The notes beneath the pieces were generated by a model. The model was not told the origin of the DNA. It saw nothing but the letters and a program-made list of their open reading frames with translations, and did no database searches. From Endothia cerciana (lineage: Eukaryota > Ascomycota > Sordariomycetes > Diaporthales > Cryphonectriaceae), in assembly GCA_026119935.1 (NCBI GenBank), contig JALRMH010000073.1:1-64000 (forward strand): a stretch of DNA of 64,000 nucleotides. The letters are read 5' to 3'. The position numbers were made by a program, and so were the translations under genes. Of the stretch, positions 1 to 11,430 are shown in pieces (positions within the stretch are counted from its first letter, which is position 1; each line of letters opens with the position of its first letter).

Positions 1-9
1 AACCCCCCC

Positions 10-10
<1 letters not shown>

Positions 11-52
<42 letters not shown>

Positions 53-125
53 CCAAAAAAAAAAAAAAAAAAAAAAAAAAGGAAGCCGTGATGTCACTGG
101 ACACCCGGTTGTCCCCCCCCCCCCC
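11..125. repeat. Long C and A homopolymer tracts at window start
   Basis: A run of 41 C (11-51) is followed three bases later by 26 A (55-80), and a second C run lies at 113-125. Such lengths are often wrong in assemblies, so the true length is uncertain. The same C-then-A arrangement recurs near 25,646 and 58,226. No gene is seen between here and the end of the kinesin gene at 221. Confidence 0.9.
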
Positions 126-220
126 TTCCGGGATTATTCCACAAGGCGTCACATTGTCAGTCTCTCTGGTGATATCTTGCTCGGCGATAGTGAAGGGTAA
201 GCTCTCCGGCGGTCTTGATC

Positions 221-3200
221 CTATCGCCATACAACGCTAGATCGCTTTCCTGGTACAGGCAGCCCGGCCGCGCCACCGATGGTAATTCTTCTAGCCTTAA
301 CATCGAGCCCGCTCTGTGCCGGCGCCTTGTCTGCCAACGTCTTGGGGCTGACCATCCCGTCGAGCCTCATGCTCCCACCCATGTTCATGCGCCTGGCCTG
401 GCCAGGGGTGAAGGCGCGAGCTCCTCCTGGAGGAGAACACGAGATAGGAGGACTCTTTTGTCGTCCAGCTGCATGTTCGGTAGATCCGCTTCGTCGTCGC
501 TGTCGGGAGATTCTGTTGGTGGACGAGGCGAGTGGACCGGAGTACGAGGAGGAGACACGGTGGAGGGAACGGCGCCGATCGATGCCACCCGTGGTGCCGA
601 CGCTAGAGACACGCTTCGCGTTGGAGCTCGCCGTGCCCCCCATGCTGGATAGACGGTCTCTTCTCTTGGCGAGGTGAAGAGCGGTTCGGAGCTTTGTCGG
701 GTCAACCGTCGTGGTCGATTCGGAGTCACTATTCGAAGCGGAAGGCGAGAGGGAGGTGTTGGCGTTCGCAGTGGGGGGGCTGTTTTCATCCAACGGAGTG
801 AGTCTAGGTGGCTTGGGACTTGACCGCAAGGATCCAGAGGATGGCGGAGAGAGGTGGTTACCCGTTCTGTCCACATCAAGGGATCGCAGTGGAGAAGCCC
901 TGCCGTCCTTGCCTGCTGCTATCGCGAGGTTCAGCCGCATCGATGGGGGCCCCGACAGTGGTGATGAACCCCCCTGGGGTGATCGCGATTTCGACAGGAA
1001 TCCCGCTTGGAACCTGCTGGGTTTCGACGTGGGAAGGTCGGAGGTCCCCGGCAATGCCAGCGAGGGGCTCGGGTCTGAGGCTGGATCGCCGTTGCTAAGA
1101 AGGTAAGAAGGAATCGCCGGCCGAGATGGGAAGGACGTTTCTGGTGACGCAGCTGCATGTTGTGCACTAGGGCTAGGATCGAATTTCTTTGGTGTCTTGT
1201 CGTAGTCCGCGAGGGTTCCATCCTCGGTCTCATCGTCTCGCCAGCGAACAATTCGCTTCGGGGTCGATCTCCTCTTGGCGGGACTGAACGAAATGCCTTT
1301 CTTAGCATTGACAGCCTTTCGGCGTCGGGGAGACTTAAGGGGAGATGCATGTTCACGGATGGGAGAGGGCGGCGCAACTGCGAAGGCCGGCGCAGGGATC
1401 GGCTTGACGTGGATGCTGGAGCCTTTCTTTCTCTTGGGAGTCCCCTGCTTGGTGGGCGGGAAAATCTCAGCGGGCATCATGGAGCCATCCGGCTTGACAA
1501 CGTGAGATGCTGCCGAATAGCCCGTCTCGAGCAGACCCTTGATGATGTCCTTCGCCTGCGCTACAGCCTTCTCCTCGTCCAGGGCCATCAGATCAGTCAT
1601 GGATGAGATCATCTGGAATTGGGCTGTCAGGAGAGCCTGGATGATAGCCGCATCCGCTCCCTTCTCCTGTTCCAGAATCTGCTGATTCGCTTCACGCATG
1701 AACTGGGCCCTCAGGGCTTCAGCCTCACGGGTGAGGGATGCAGCCTCGCCACAGTCAGCGATACCATCCCCAGATGGGAGCTGTAGGATACTGTGTTGTA
1801 GGGCGGAGTCAAGCGCCCGATCCCAGTTGGAACGGTCCAATTTCTGATGGATGTGCTGCCGGCTAGACTCGAGCTCCACCAAGATGCCAGTTGCGGTCTT
1901 GCGCATGGCTGCCAGGTTTGGTGGCATATCGTCATCCTCCCGCGAGTCGCAGACGGTGTCAAAGGCCCCGATCCACGCAGACAGCATAGCTATCCGTCGC
2001 TCGAACAGCTTCAGCCTCCTCATGGTATTAATCTTGTCTTGCCTGTCGGCTGACGCATTGTCGTAGGCCGTCCGGATGCGCTGGATACCCTCCCGAGAGA
2101 CTTGCTGCCTCTTCTCAATGTTCTTCTTGAACTTGGCGAAGAAGATGCCTTCGGCCTCCTTCTGCTGGGCCTTGAGCTGGTTGATCAGCGCCATCTGCTC
2201 ATCAATCTTGACCAAGAAGTCTTTGACGTGGCGATTAACATTGAACACATTCCGGGTAACCTTGGTCTGGATGTTCTTGGCGCGGTTTGCATATCGCAGG
2301 GTATTTTGTGTCTCGTCGAAGTGTTCGCTCGACGGACTGACACAGACTATCATGACGGTCTTGCAGTTCCCACCGAGGGAGAATTTCAGCAGCCGTGTGA
2401 GCTTGCTGTTCCGGTAAGGTATGTGGTTCTTCTTGCGGGCATCGCACAGCGCATTGATACAGCTGCCGAGGGCGAGCAGGGACTTGTTGATGTTGGCGCC
2501 CTCGAACAGTCTTTCGCCCCTGTTCTTGGTGGCGCTGGCCCGTTCACTACCGGCAAGATCGATGATGCTGAGAGTTGCCATTGTGTGGGGCTCGTTGACA
2601 GCGGCGTTGCGGTCCTTCTGCGCCACATTGATCTGGAGCACGGCATGCGATCGTGATGACGTCGCATTGGCGGCAGTTGGAGACACGGTCCGATAGGCGT
2701 TGCCCTGGACAATCATGTCCATGACCTCTTGGACGTCCTTGGGGTGGTGGCTTGTCAGGCCGGCCACCGTCACAGCCTGGTTGGAGTCCTCACGGAGCAT
2801 GAGGCCCTGCCTGCTGCCCCCTGGGACCAATAGGTCCCGGATGGTCTCGTTGTAGATCTCGAGGTAGGACAGGGTGATCTCCGTCTGCTTCTCCTCGCTT
2901 CGATCGGCAATCTTCTCGAACAGTTCTTGCATGGTGAGAAATATGATGCCGGGCTGTTGAGAAGTGCCAGTGATCGTGTGGGTCTTGCCGCATCCCGTGG
3001 CACCGTAGGCGAAGACTGTGGCATTGTAACCGTCCAGTACGCTATCCAGCAGGTTCTTTGTGGTGGCTTCGTAGACCTCAGTCTGGTTGGCATTCTCGTC
3101 GAAGATCCGGTCGAATGCGAAGACCTGGTCTTTGACTTTCTTTCCAGTGACCGGCACGACAGATCTCGAGAACTTCTGGACGGGGTTGTCCTCGGGAGGG

Positions 3201-3655
3201 TCGAATACTCTGTGACGGGTGCTGGTCAGGCAACTGTCTGCGAGGAGGGGCTGGATGAGGTGTCCGCCCGAGGCCGAAGTACTCACAGACAGCGGTCATC
3301 CACGACCTTGATGATGTTCCGGATTCCACGCTGGTTCAGTTTCGGTGTTGGGGCGGCTGCCAGGGAGCCATCACCCAAGAATAATGTGCCATCCTCGTTC
3401 TTGACCCTGCCAGGGGGTGTCAGTGTCAGTGATTCACGCCGGGCGGTGTGGGCGCAGTCGGGAAGGGGAAGCGGGTGCATACAGCTGTGCAGCTTCCCTG
3501 ATAGTGAAAGGACGGACGCGAACTGTAGAAGGTCAGCGTTAGCATGGTCTGCAGGCGGACACGAGTGCCGAGGCTCGAGTCGGAATGGCGACGGCACGAG
3601 GGGCAGACGAACCTGCGACGGTGATGGAGGAGGCATTGGGGTCGAATCCAGCCAT
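221..3655 (-). CDS. Kinesin-8 family motor protein (Kip3/Klp5/Klp6 type)
   Basis: Plus-end-directed microtubule motor that in this family also shortens microtubules during spindle and nuclear positioning. Four exons: 3655-3613, 3522-3483, 3406-3287 and 3209-221, with introns of 90, 76 and 77 bp. All have GT...AG ends and the joined frame is 1,063 codons plus stop. The first two exons are tiny (43 and 40 nt) but restore the family's VRVRPF start at residues 14-19. The motor domain shows the P-loop GATGCGKT (about 137-144), the switch I-type NATSSRSH, the switch II-type LAGSER and the YRNSKLTRLLK microtubule-binding segment. A coiled-coil-prone neck follows, then a Ser/Pro/Arg-rich basic tail (about 600-1063), the usual non-conserved kinesin-8 tail that can add microtubule affinity. 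The ATG at 3655 is chosen because it gives the conserved MAGFDPNASS-type start. The 3' end runs to TAG at 221 with no sign of a further intron. Family assignment is firm. Confidence 0.93.
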
Positions 3656-4768
3656 CTCGACTCGACTGGGGCGGTTCAGTGTCTCATGGATCGACAGCTG
3701 GAATGGAGTGGTTTGTTCTCTCTGGCCCAGCCTCGGAAGTCGGTTTCGATATTGAAGAATGTGATGGGATGGGATGAGCCAGGGACGGCCGAGAAATCGA
3801 AGGGCGGAAGATCGAGCTGATGTGAGGCGAGTCGTAGAAGGGAGCTGGTACTGAATGAACAAACAAATGCTTCTGATACACCGAGGAGAGAGGGAGCGGG
3901 TTGGGAACAGAAGAGACGTCAAGGCCGAAAATTGGAATGCCCGATCGTTGTTGACAGCACAAATTCGAAGGTCAGGAAGGGTGTCCGGAGTAGGAAAATA
4001 CGTGACGTCGGGGCCAAGCTGGCACTGGCAGCAGAGGCGCGTTGGCAACGCTGCGTTGCTTCGCTGAGCTGGAGCGTTAAGCTTTTGCATGAGATGTGAT
4101 GGGGGTCCATTCTCCCATTCTCCCATTCTGCATGCGAGCCTGTGGGTCAATATTTTGAAAGTGGGTCTTGGTTTCCCCAGGCAACGCTGGCTAGCACCGC
4201 TAGCTGGGCAGGGCGTCCACCGAGCATCCACTGGGCGGCGTCCAGGCGTCGCAGGCACGCTCCCTGCGCCATCCATGCCTGCCATCCATGCCTGCCACCC
4301 ACTGCCACCCACTGCCACCCCAAACAGGACTAGGCGCTGCAGGCCTGAACGCGGGACTCCGTGTAAGCCTATGCACTAACTACACGCCGCCTGTGTCCAG
4401 CGGGTTACTGTTAGTGAGACCGTCCTGAGAGTATCAGCCTATTCACAACGCATCTACGGGGACACCGACCCTCGAGCTGCGCTGCACCCGGTGCCGTACG
4501 AACAGCATGTGACCACGTGTGCTTTGGACGACCTCACCTGCACTCGAGGAAGCTCTGGAGCACGAGCCATATGGCACAAGTCCCAAACGTCGACCCTACA
4601 CCTCAGCATGTCTCCTATGGCCGGCCCCTCGTCATCTCACCGCTGTAGCGGCTGCAGGCCTCACCATCCCCACGATCGCAAGATGGAAGCGGAGGCAAGA
4701 GAGCGGATAGCCTGGTCTGGTATATGGTCTGAACAGTAGCTGTATCGGGACAGGCTCCTCATCTCTAT
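3656..4768. other. Intergenic region upstream of kinesin-8
   Basis: About 1.1 kb between the kinesin start and the GH115 stop codon. It holds pyrimidine-rich leader sequence and a small patch of imperfect tandem repeats at about 4,262-4,320 (two copies of a 13-bp CCATCCATGCCTG-like unit, then three of a 10-bp GCCACCCACT-like unit). Open frames here are short, overlap each other and lack family features. I see no gene. Confidence 0.6.
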
Positions 4769-7700
4769 CTACAGGACGCTCGTCCCATTATATACCCCCA
4801 GCTGGTCCTTCCCCATCAAGAAACTCTGCGGTGGCCCGAGATAGCTTGGCCTCACCCCGCCCAGATCGACGATCACCTTCTGCACAATCACGCTCGGCAT
4901 CAACGCCCAGATCCTCAGCGTGTACGCCCCCTCCTGCGGGACGTCGAAGCTCGCCGTCGTGAGGTTCGTCGTCTTGCCCCAGACGCCATCGGCGACCGCA
5001 TAACCCCAGCCGGTAGGCATATTGGTTCCAACACTTGGCCCGACGGGCGATATCACAGTGACGTTCGAAGTGCCCCCCGTGGGGAACAGCGCGATGGCGT
5101 ACTGCAGCGGGTTGCCGTCGCCGAGGTAGTTCTGGCTCGGGCTGATCCACACCGTCACGTTGGCCTGGGAGCTGTTGGTGAACAGGTACATCTGGTACTC
5201 GAGCGCGGGCGCCTGGTCCGTCGTCAGCTTCTCCGTGTCCTGCGGGACCAGGCCGACTGCATCACCGGTCCGGGAGAGGCCCCTGAACGTGTGGTACGTC
5301 ACGTTTCCGGCGGATGAGCCGTTTATCGTTGTTGCGCCAGATGAGGTACCCGGCACGATGGCCTGGTAGTTCGGTGCGTCGATCGCGACGTGCTTATCGG
5401 ACTCGACGAAGCCCGAGGTAAAGCTCGACGCGGGGACGTGGTTGGACACGGGAACCTGAACCAGCGGGAGCGAATAGGCGTACTTGTCCAGACCGCGGCA
5501 GCTGTTGGTCACATTGATGTTAACCGTCGTCAGACTCGGCGCCGCAGGGGCATTGGCCCAGTCGACGCTGATGTACACGCGCGTATCACCGCTTCCATCA
5601 GGACTCACGCTGCCGCTGGTCTGCGACAGCTTGACGTAGCTGGCCCCCAGGGGCGTAGCAGTCCAGGTGCAGTTCTTCGTGCCGCGGGAGAACACCTCAA
5701 AATAGCGTGTGCTAGGCCCATATGGCTCCATTACGGGCACCGTGAGGTTGTTGTCGCCGTTGGTGTGCCACTGGTCGTCACCTTGCACTGTGGAGTTTTG
5801 TCCTTCGACGCCGATCCCGACGTGACCCGCGAGCGAGACGCGCTGAGACTGGACGTAGGTCATGGAAGGGAGGGTGTTCCTCATGGGCTGCTGCCAGTAG
5901 CCATCGTAGCCAATGTGAGTCTCTGTGAGGTCGGTCAGTCAAATCTCTTCTGGTGCGGTTGCGGCCGGGAATGCTTACGGTCAAGGATATGCTCCCACTT
6001 CCCATCCAGCATCCCATCCCAATAGCTCGTCAGGTTCGCATCCGCACCAGCTAGCTGGATGACATTCATCATCACGCTGTTTGCCACGTTCCTCTTCTGG
6101 CCGGCATACAGCATGTTCTTCTCAGCTCCGATGTATATCTGGTTCACAATGCTGCCAGCCTGTATCGGGTGCAACACCATCTGGAAGAAGGCCGGCTGCG
6201 CACTCGCGTCCAAGCTGTCATAAATGGACTGCGCACGAGACTTGAGATCAGCCCACTGTGCTAGCACCCTCTCGCCCTCGTCATAGTTGATGACGGAGTA
6301 CGACCCGGGCTCGATCAGCTCGTATTTCCTACGGTTGGCCATCATGCCGTACCGGAGCATGATGCTCGAGATGTCAGGGGCCGCCTCAGTGCCGAACTCG
6401 CGCGCCGCCCATGCTGTTGCCCAGTCGTTGGTGCTGTAGACGTCCCACATGTCTGCGTCGTAGGCCATATCCATGAAGTGGTTGATGGGGATCTCGAGGG
6501 GCTTGAGGTCGCCTACGTTGACGATCCAGATGCGGTCTGCGCCACGGGCGTAGGCCATATGCATCTACCACACCGTCAGTCTTCTCCCTCATGCGAAACC
6601 CTCGAAGGGCGACTCACCTGTTCAGAGGTCTTGGCCAACTGAACCGTGTTAATCCACTTGTAATCCCTCGGATCACCCACGTAATCGAAGTGATAGTAGA
6701 CTCCAGCACCGCCCGCCCGGCCTGTCTCGTTGCTGAGCGGGAACCTTCTCACATTTCCCCAGTTGTCATCCGACCACAACAGCGTGATATCGTCCGGTAC
6801 CTGCAGTCCCTCGAAGAAGTAGTTCTGCACCTCCTTATACAGACACCACATCTGCGGCACCGTCGAGATATTGACATCGTCCAGCCCCTGACTGATGATC
6901 GTCTGCTGGTTCTTGACCAGCGTCTCCAGCATGCTGACAATCGCATCAGCCCCGAGCCCCTCAATCGCCGTGTCCCCCGTACCCCTCATGCCCATCGTCC
7001 AGAGCGAGTTCCGCGCGTACGGCTTCGCCCGCTGCACACCGTACCGGAAGTACTGGTCGATGGTCGCGTTGTTCAGGTTGTAGGCCCAGGCCCCCGGGTA
7101 GAACTTGCCAAACTCGTTCTGCGCGCGCATCAGCGGCTCAGTGTGCGAGCTTCCCAGCACCACCTCGTACGCGTCCGCCAGCGGCTGGTTCTCGGGGAAG
7201 TCGACCTCGTACATGGAGGCCCAGATCGCCGGCCAGAGGTAGTTGGCGCGCAGCCGCAGGATGAGCTCCAGCACGTGCGCGTACACCCCCGGGCCGTACC
7301 CGGCGGCCCCGTTGAAGGCGTCGGCGAAGTTCGTCGCGACCCAATTGGTCAGGCCCGGCTGCTCGTCGTTCAGGAAGATGCCGCGGTACTTGACCGAGGG
7401 CGAGAGCTGCACCTTGGAGGTGTTGGCGGGCACGTAGATGTTGGGGTTCTGTCGCGGCGGCGAGTCCGCCCAGAAGTACCACGGCGACACACCGATCTGC
7501 TCCGAGACGTCGTAGAGGCCGTAGATGGTGCCGCGCGGGTCGGACCCGGCGATGACGAGGGACTGGGAGATGCCGGGGGCCGGGTTGAGGACGAGCTGGG
7601 AGAGGAAGGATTCCCATTTGCCCGTGATTTTGGAAACATCGATGGCGCCTTTGGTGATGAGGCCGTCAATGAGGGTGCTGTTGCCGATGGTGCCTGCTAT

Positions 7701-8188
7701 GACGACCACTGAGGACGGGAAGGCGGCGGAGTAGGCTGGTCCGGTGAAGTTCTCCGGTGCCGTGGTGGTATACTAGACGCTCGGTCAGTCAGAGATGTTA
7801 TCTTGACGCGGCCAGAGACTCATACAAAGGTATTGTTCCTGTTATTCACAGGGTCGAAAGTGTACACAGCCGCGGAGCCGCAGCTCGTGCTGCTGCTAAC
7901 ACCAGAGGGAGAGCCGACGTAAGTAGCGTTTGAGCCGCCCAGCCTCGAGTCTGTGCTGAGGGTGTAGTTCGTTCCGGTCACCCTGCCAAAATCTGCCGCC
8001 AGGTCACCAGCTGCTCTGATTACACCCCAGTAGTCATTCTCTGAGACCATGATCTGCCCTCTTGATAGGGAGCCTCCTGCTATCTGAAAGTCACCGGCGG
8101 AGCCACTGAAGGATACCACAGGCTTCTGGCCTAGGGCAGCCACGAGGCTCGTAGCGGTCGAGACCGCAAAGAGCAAGGAAGATCTCAT
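4769..8188 (-). CDS. Secreted GH115 xylan alpha-1,2-glucuronidase
   Basis: Glycoside hydrolase family 115 enzymes remove (4-O-methyl)glucuronic acid side chains from glucuronoxylan outside the cell. Four exons: 8188-7826, 7772-6618, 6564-5979 and 5922-4769, with introns of 53, 53 and 56 bp. The joined frame is 1,085 codons plus stop, close to the family's usual length. The start at 8188 gives a typical signal peptide (MRSSLLFAVSTATSLVAALG), whereas a longer frame from 8257 would bury it. Recognisable GH115 signatures are the SPWYFWADSPP stretch, YRGIFLNDEQPGL, LRANYLWPAIW, the TMGMRGTGD block, LLWSDDNWGN in exon 2 and HILDQTHIGY, which is rebuilt across the third intron. The N-terminal alpha/beta domain, catalytic barrel and C-terminal beta domains all appear present. 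Several Asn-X-Ser/Thr sites fit secretion. No carbohydrate-binding module is seen. Confidence 0.92.
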
Positions 8189-9564
8189 CTTGGGCCGAGG
8201 TGCGCTATGAATAGCATCGCCAGTACAGGTGGAGGGGTGAAGGAGGAGAGCCTCCACAAAGACCTAGCAAGATGGAAGAGTCCCTACTCGGCGATGGGAT
8301 TCCCGATGGTCGACCGTGCACTGCCGAGAGCACGAAAAGCTTCACGAGTCTCCATAGTGGGATATTCGATAAAGCCGTGAGATATATATACTATTGCTGT
8401 ACCCTTTGCCCTCCCCACCCCAGGTGCAAGCGGTACCTTCATGTCGGGATCCTGGGCATAGGAAAATAGGGCCCCACGTGACGGTAGCAATACACTACAT
8501 CTTACATGGCGAGGTACCAAGCCGCTTGGGTAAGACCAATTGGAGGGTGTTCCTCGGCTCATATGCTCAGGTTCGTCCCAAGGGCCAGATTAGAACTAGC
8601 CGCGTGGCCGGGCTACCGGGTAAAAAGAACATGCCACGGCAAGGTATAAAATAAAATAAATAAAAGAAAAAGACGTCTATCCGGCGATCCGGACCTCTTT
8701 GGACCGGGGATTCATGACTTGCAGGCACTTGCCTGCTCTTCTCACCCCGCAGAGGCCGAAGCTGCGGTACTCCGAGGTATTTAGATAGCATATAACGAAC
8801 GGGACAGGAGCTACGCGCCATTCCATCCCCTGTGATATGAGAACCAGGAGTGGATTTCTCCTGGCGGTCAAAGACCTTGCGGATGGGCATCCACTGCCCA
8901 GAAATCGCCACGAGCATGGCCCCGGAGATGAGGCGAGGTCATGGGGAAGAGCCTGCCGGGGGACCCGAGTCAAGAAATGTCGTTGCATTTAGCCGCGATG
9001 CGAGGCGTCCCCTGAATCCTTGCCCTCCCTGGTTTCTCCGCAAAGTTTGCCTTGGCGTCGTTCCCAGCGGGAAACAGAGTGTGATTTATGTAACTCTGTA
9101 ATACCGGGTTCGTCCAGGATAGGGCTGAGAGTACGTACTGCCTGTCACTTATCATTAGGTGCTAATATGTAATGGAACTCGTGTACAATCTTTGTCTGTC
9201 GACTTCAAACCAGGTATGAGATCATCTTTAATGAACAGCAGCCTTATCAACATTGAAAACCTAGTTAGGTACTCGCGAAGCCTTGTTTGTATTACGATAG
9301 ACGGGTTCGCTTCCAAGCACCACACAATGATCGGTGACCATGATCGGTGACCATAGACATATTCAGTACGAAATTCCTTGGGCAATAGAGGGAGTGTAGA
9401 GTCGCCAAATACATCTCATAGATATGTGAAGGGGGTAGAGTTCCTGAACAAGAGACTTATGTGATTAGGGCTGAGATATTCTGTTCTCGTGTCTTGGTCA
9501 CCTTCTGAGGGTCCTGGCTTCTTCTTCTTCAGTGCTGATCGTCGGAATTCAACGATACTTTCTT
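8189..9564. other. Intergenic region upstream of GH115
   Basis: About 1.4 kb, partly AT-rich, between the GH115 start and the end of the next gene. A perfect 13-bp direct duplication (ATGATCGGTGACC) lies at about 9,328-9,353. Frames in this stretch are short and show no recognisable protein. It probably carries the GH115 promoter and the 3' region of the 9,565 gene. Confidence 0.55.
8383..8390 (-). promoter_or_regulatory. Candidate TATA box for the GH115 gene
   Basis: TATATATA lies about 195 bp upstream of the chosen GH115 start codon at 8188. The match is only to the motif; no transcript data are available. Confidence 0.35.
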
Positions 9565-11430
9565 CTAGTTCTGCTTGAGGATGACTACGTCCACCTCGTC
9601 GGTACCAACCTCTACCATCAGGTCAACCACATCACGTCCTTCCACTAACTTGGTTCCTACGAGTTTGCCGGACTCATATACTCCGTAAAGCCCAGGTGAT
9701 AGGTTCTGTACCCGAAGTTCGGCTCTGTACAAATCAGCAATTGACGCCAGGCGAGTGATTGTATCAAGGGGGAAAATTTTGGGGTAAAAGCTCGAGAAGA
9801 GGTCGGGGAAATAGGGTGCAGACCTTGCTTTTCTTCCATCCCAAGTTCTCATCGTGGCCGCCAGGGCCCCGAGCTCTTCATTCCACTCGCCTCGGAGGAA
9901 GTCAATCCCAGTGGAAAGGTCGACGCCTTCAATCACAGGATAATTCGCGTGATGGCCGTCCCGGGTCCAGGGCTGCTCCCACATCTTCTTCTGCCCGTCC
10001 CTCACGTTCAACCGGCCGTAGGCGATGGCCGCATTCCCAGTGTACGGATCCATAGCAACCCAGTTGCCATCTTCATCTTGAGTTGGGCCATCCTTCCTCG
10101 GGTAGAACAACCCCCCGTTCTCCCAGGACGGATTGAGGTATGCATCTGCATGTTTCAGCAGCCCTGCCACGACGTCGCCCTCTGCTGACGACGACGAAGC
10201 GGGAGCTACTTCTGAAACCCACTGCATCGCGTAACCAAAGTCGGTCGACTGCGCCAGGATTCCCATGGGCGTTCGGATTTTCTTTTCGGCTATGCCCTGC
10301 TGGACCTTTGCAGATGCCTCCGCGAGGGCTTGAGGTGTGGTGGTCAGGCCCGCCTGGTCATGTCCACTCTCCTTTCCAGCACTTCGGATCTCCTTTACGG
10401 CAAAGGGATTGTTCAGGCTGACTCTTCCATCGGGATACCTCGTCAGGTACCCTTTGACCAGTCTCGGGAACGCCTCATGAACGAAATCTGAGTTCCAAGA
10501 GTTCATGAATGCCGACGCCCAAGCATTGGCAGAGATCCCCATGTAATTCGGTACAATCGCGTCCTGCTTGACCCTCCAGAAGAAGATAAATTCGTCATCG
10601 CCTGTGATGCCAGGGCGCGTGAACCCACCATTCTTCTCCTGCCATGCCGCCTTGTATCTCTCCAGCACACCACTCACGACGTCCGTCCCGTCCCTTACAT
10701 CGTTATAGCGCATAGCGATCAGGGGGAATTGGTTGCAGATGACGAATACGCAGTTCGGCTCACAGCACACACCCATCCAGCCCGTGCGCTCCATTTCGTC
10801 GAAGATGGCCTTCTGCAGCGAGCTGCGGTTGTACGAAAACTTCTCGTCGCCCATGCCGAACATCATCGGGTTCCAGTCGAACGTTATCGCGCCCGGCTCC
10901 TCATACTTGTCCGAGTCGAACAGCATCCCGTGCAGACTGACCATGAGCAGCAGATGGCCGGAGTACATAATATTCTCCCTACGCACTGGGTCCGGCCAGG
11001 GCTTGCGCAAGTCCGTGATGTCCGGATCCACAAACTTGCCCGACTGGGACGTCATGTACCAGTATCCCCAGACGTCTCGCCTGAGCATCTTGTGAATCAG
11101 CTGTTCAAACAGAGTGCGGAAGACGGAGCGTAGGGCGGGAAGGCGGTGGTAGTGGGCGAGACCGGCGGCGTAAGCCATTGTTGCGAGCTGGTAGCGGTAG
11201 GCCTGGAAATCCTCCTGTCCGGGGTCTGAGCCGCCCATATGGAGCCACTCCCCATCCAGAAGGTTCGCGAGGTTGTGGAAGTGCCGGATGTGGCCGGCCT
11301 GGGCGCGGTCGAGCTTGGCAAAGTGCTGGAGGATGTCGGACGGGAGTGTGGGTGGAAGGGGGTGAGTGCCTCTTAGCGACAGTGGAATGTCTCCGCCGGT
11401 GGCGGTCGAGGTCGCTATTTGTGTCGTCAT
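9565..11430 (-). CDS. Linalool dehydratase/isomerase-like protein
   Basis: Single-exon gene of 621 codons. The middle of the protein resembles the bacterial linalool dehydratase/isomerase (LDI) fold, an (alpha/alpha)6 barrel that interconverts myrcene, linalool and geraniol. Signatures are WGYW at about 121-124, ENIMYSGHL at about 152-160 and a Cys-rich segment CCEPNCVFVICNQ at about 222-234. From memory, the bacterial enzyme uses two cysteines nine residues apart; C223 and C232 here have that spacing. The true substrate is unknown, and fungal members could act on quite different terpenoid or hydroxylated substrates. The start at 11430 (MTTQIATS) is preferred over an in-frame ATG 39 codons upstream because it lies just after the leader and keeps the protein soluble. 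No signal peptide is visible at that start. No terpene synthase or P450 lies beside it in this window, so a cluster role cannot be argued. Family membership is fairly sure, function is not. Confidence 0.75.
   Translation of the reverse strand: MTTQIATSTATGGDIPLSLRGTHPLPPTLPSDILQHFAKLDRAQAGHIRHFHNLANLLDGEWLHMGGSDPGQEDFQAYRYQLATMAYAAGLAHYHRLPALRSVFRTLFEQLIHKMLRRDVWGYWYMTSQSGKFVDPDITDLRKPWPDPVRRENIMYSGHLLLMVSLHGMLFDSDKYEEPGAITFDWNPMMFGMGDEKFSYNRSSLQKAIFDEMERTGWMGVCCEPNCVFVICNQFPLIAMRYNDVRDGTDVVSGVLERYKAAWQEKNGGFTRPGITGDDEFIFFWRVKQDAIVPNYMGISANAWASAFMNSWNSDFVHEAFPRLVKGYLTRYPDGRVSLNNPFAVKEIRSAGKESGHDQAGLTTTPQALAEASAKVQQGIAEKKIRTPMGILAQSTDFGYAMQWVSEVAPASSSSAEGDVVAGLLKHADAYLNPSWENGGLFYPRKDGPTQDEDGNWVAMDPYTGNAAIAYGRLNVRDGQKKMWEQPWTRDGHHANYPVIEGVDLSTGIDFLRGEWNEELGALAATMRTWDGRKARSAPYFPDLFSSFYPKIFPLDTITRLASIADLYRAELRVQNLSPGLYGVYESGKLVGTKLVEGRDVVDLMVEVGTDEVDVVILKQN

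Noticed and set aside
6591..7712. 373-codon plus-strand frame
   Set aside because: It lies wholly on the opposite strand of the GH115 gene, whose frame is confirmed by conserved motifs, so it is a codon-bias shadow.
9328..9353. 13-bp direct duplication, considered as a transposon target-site duplication
   Set aside because: The copies are adjacent with no element between them.
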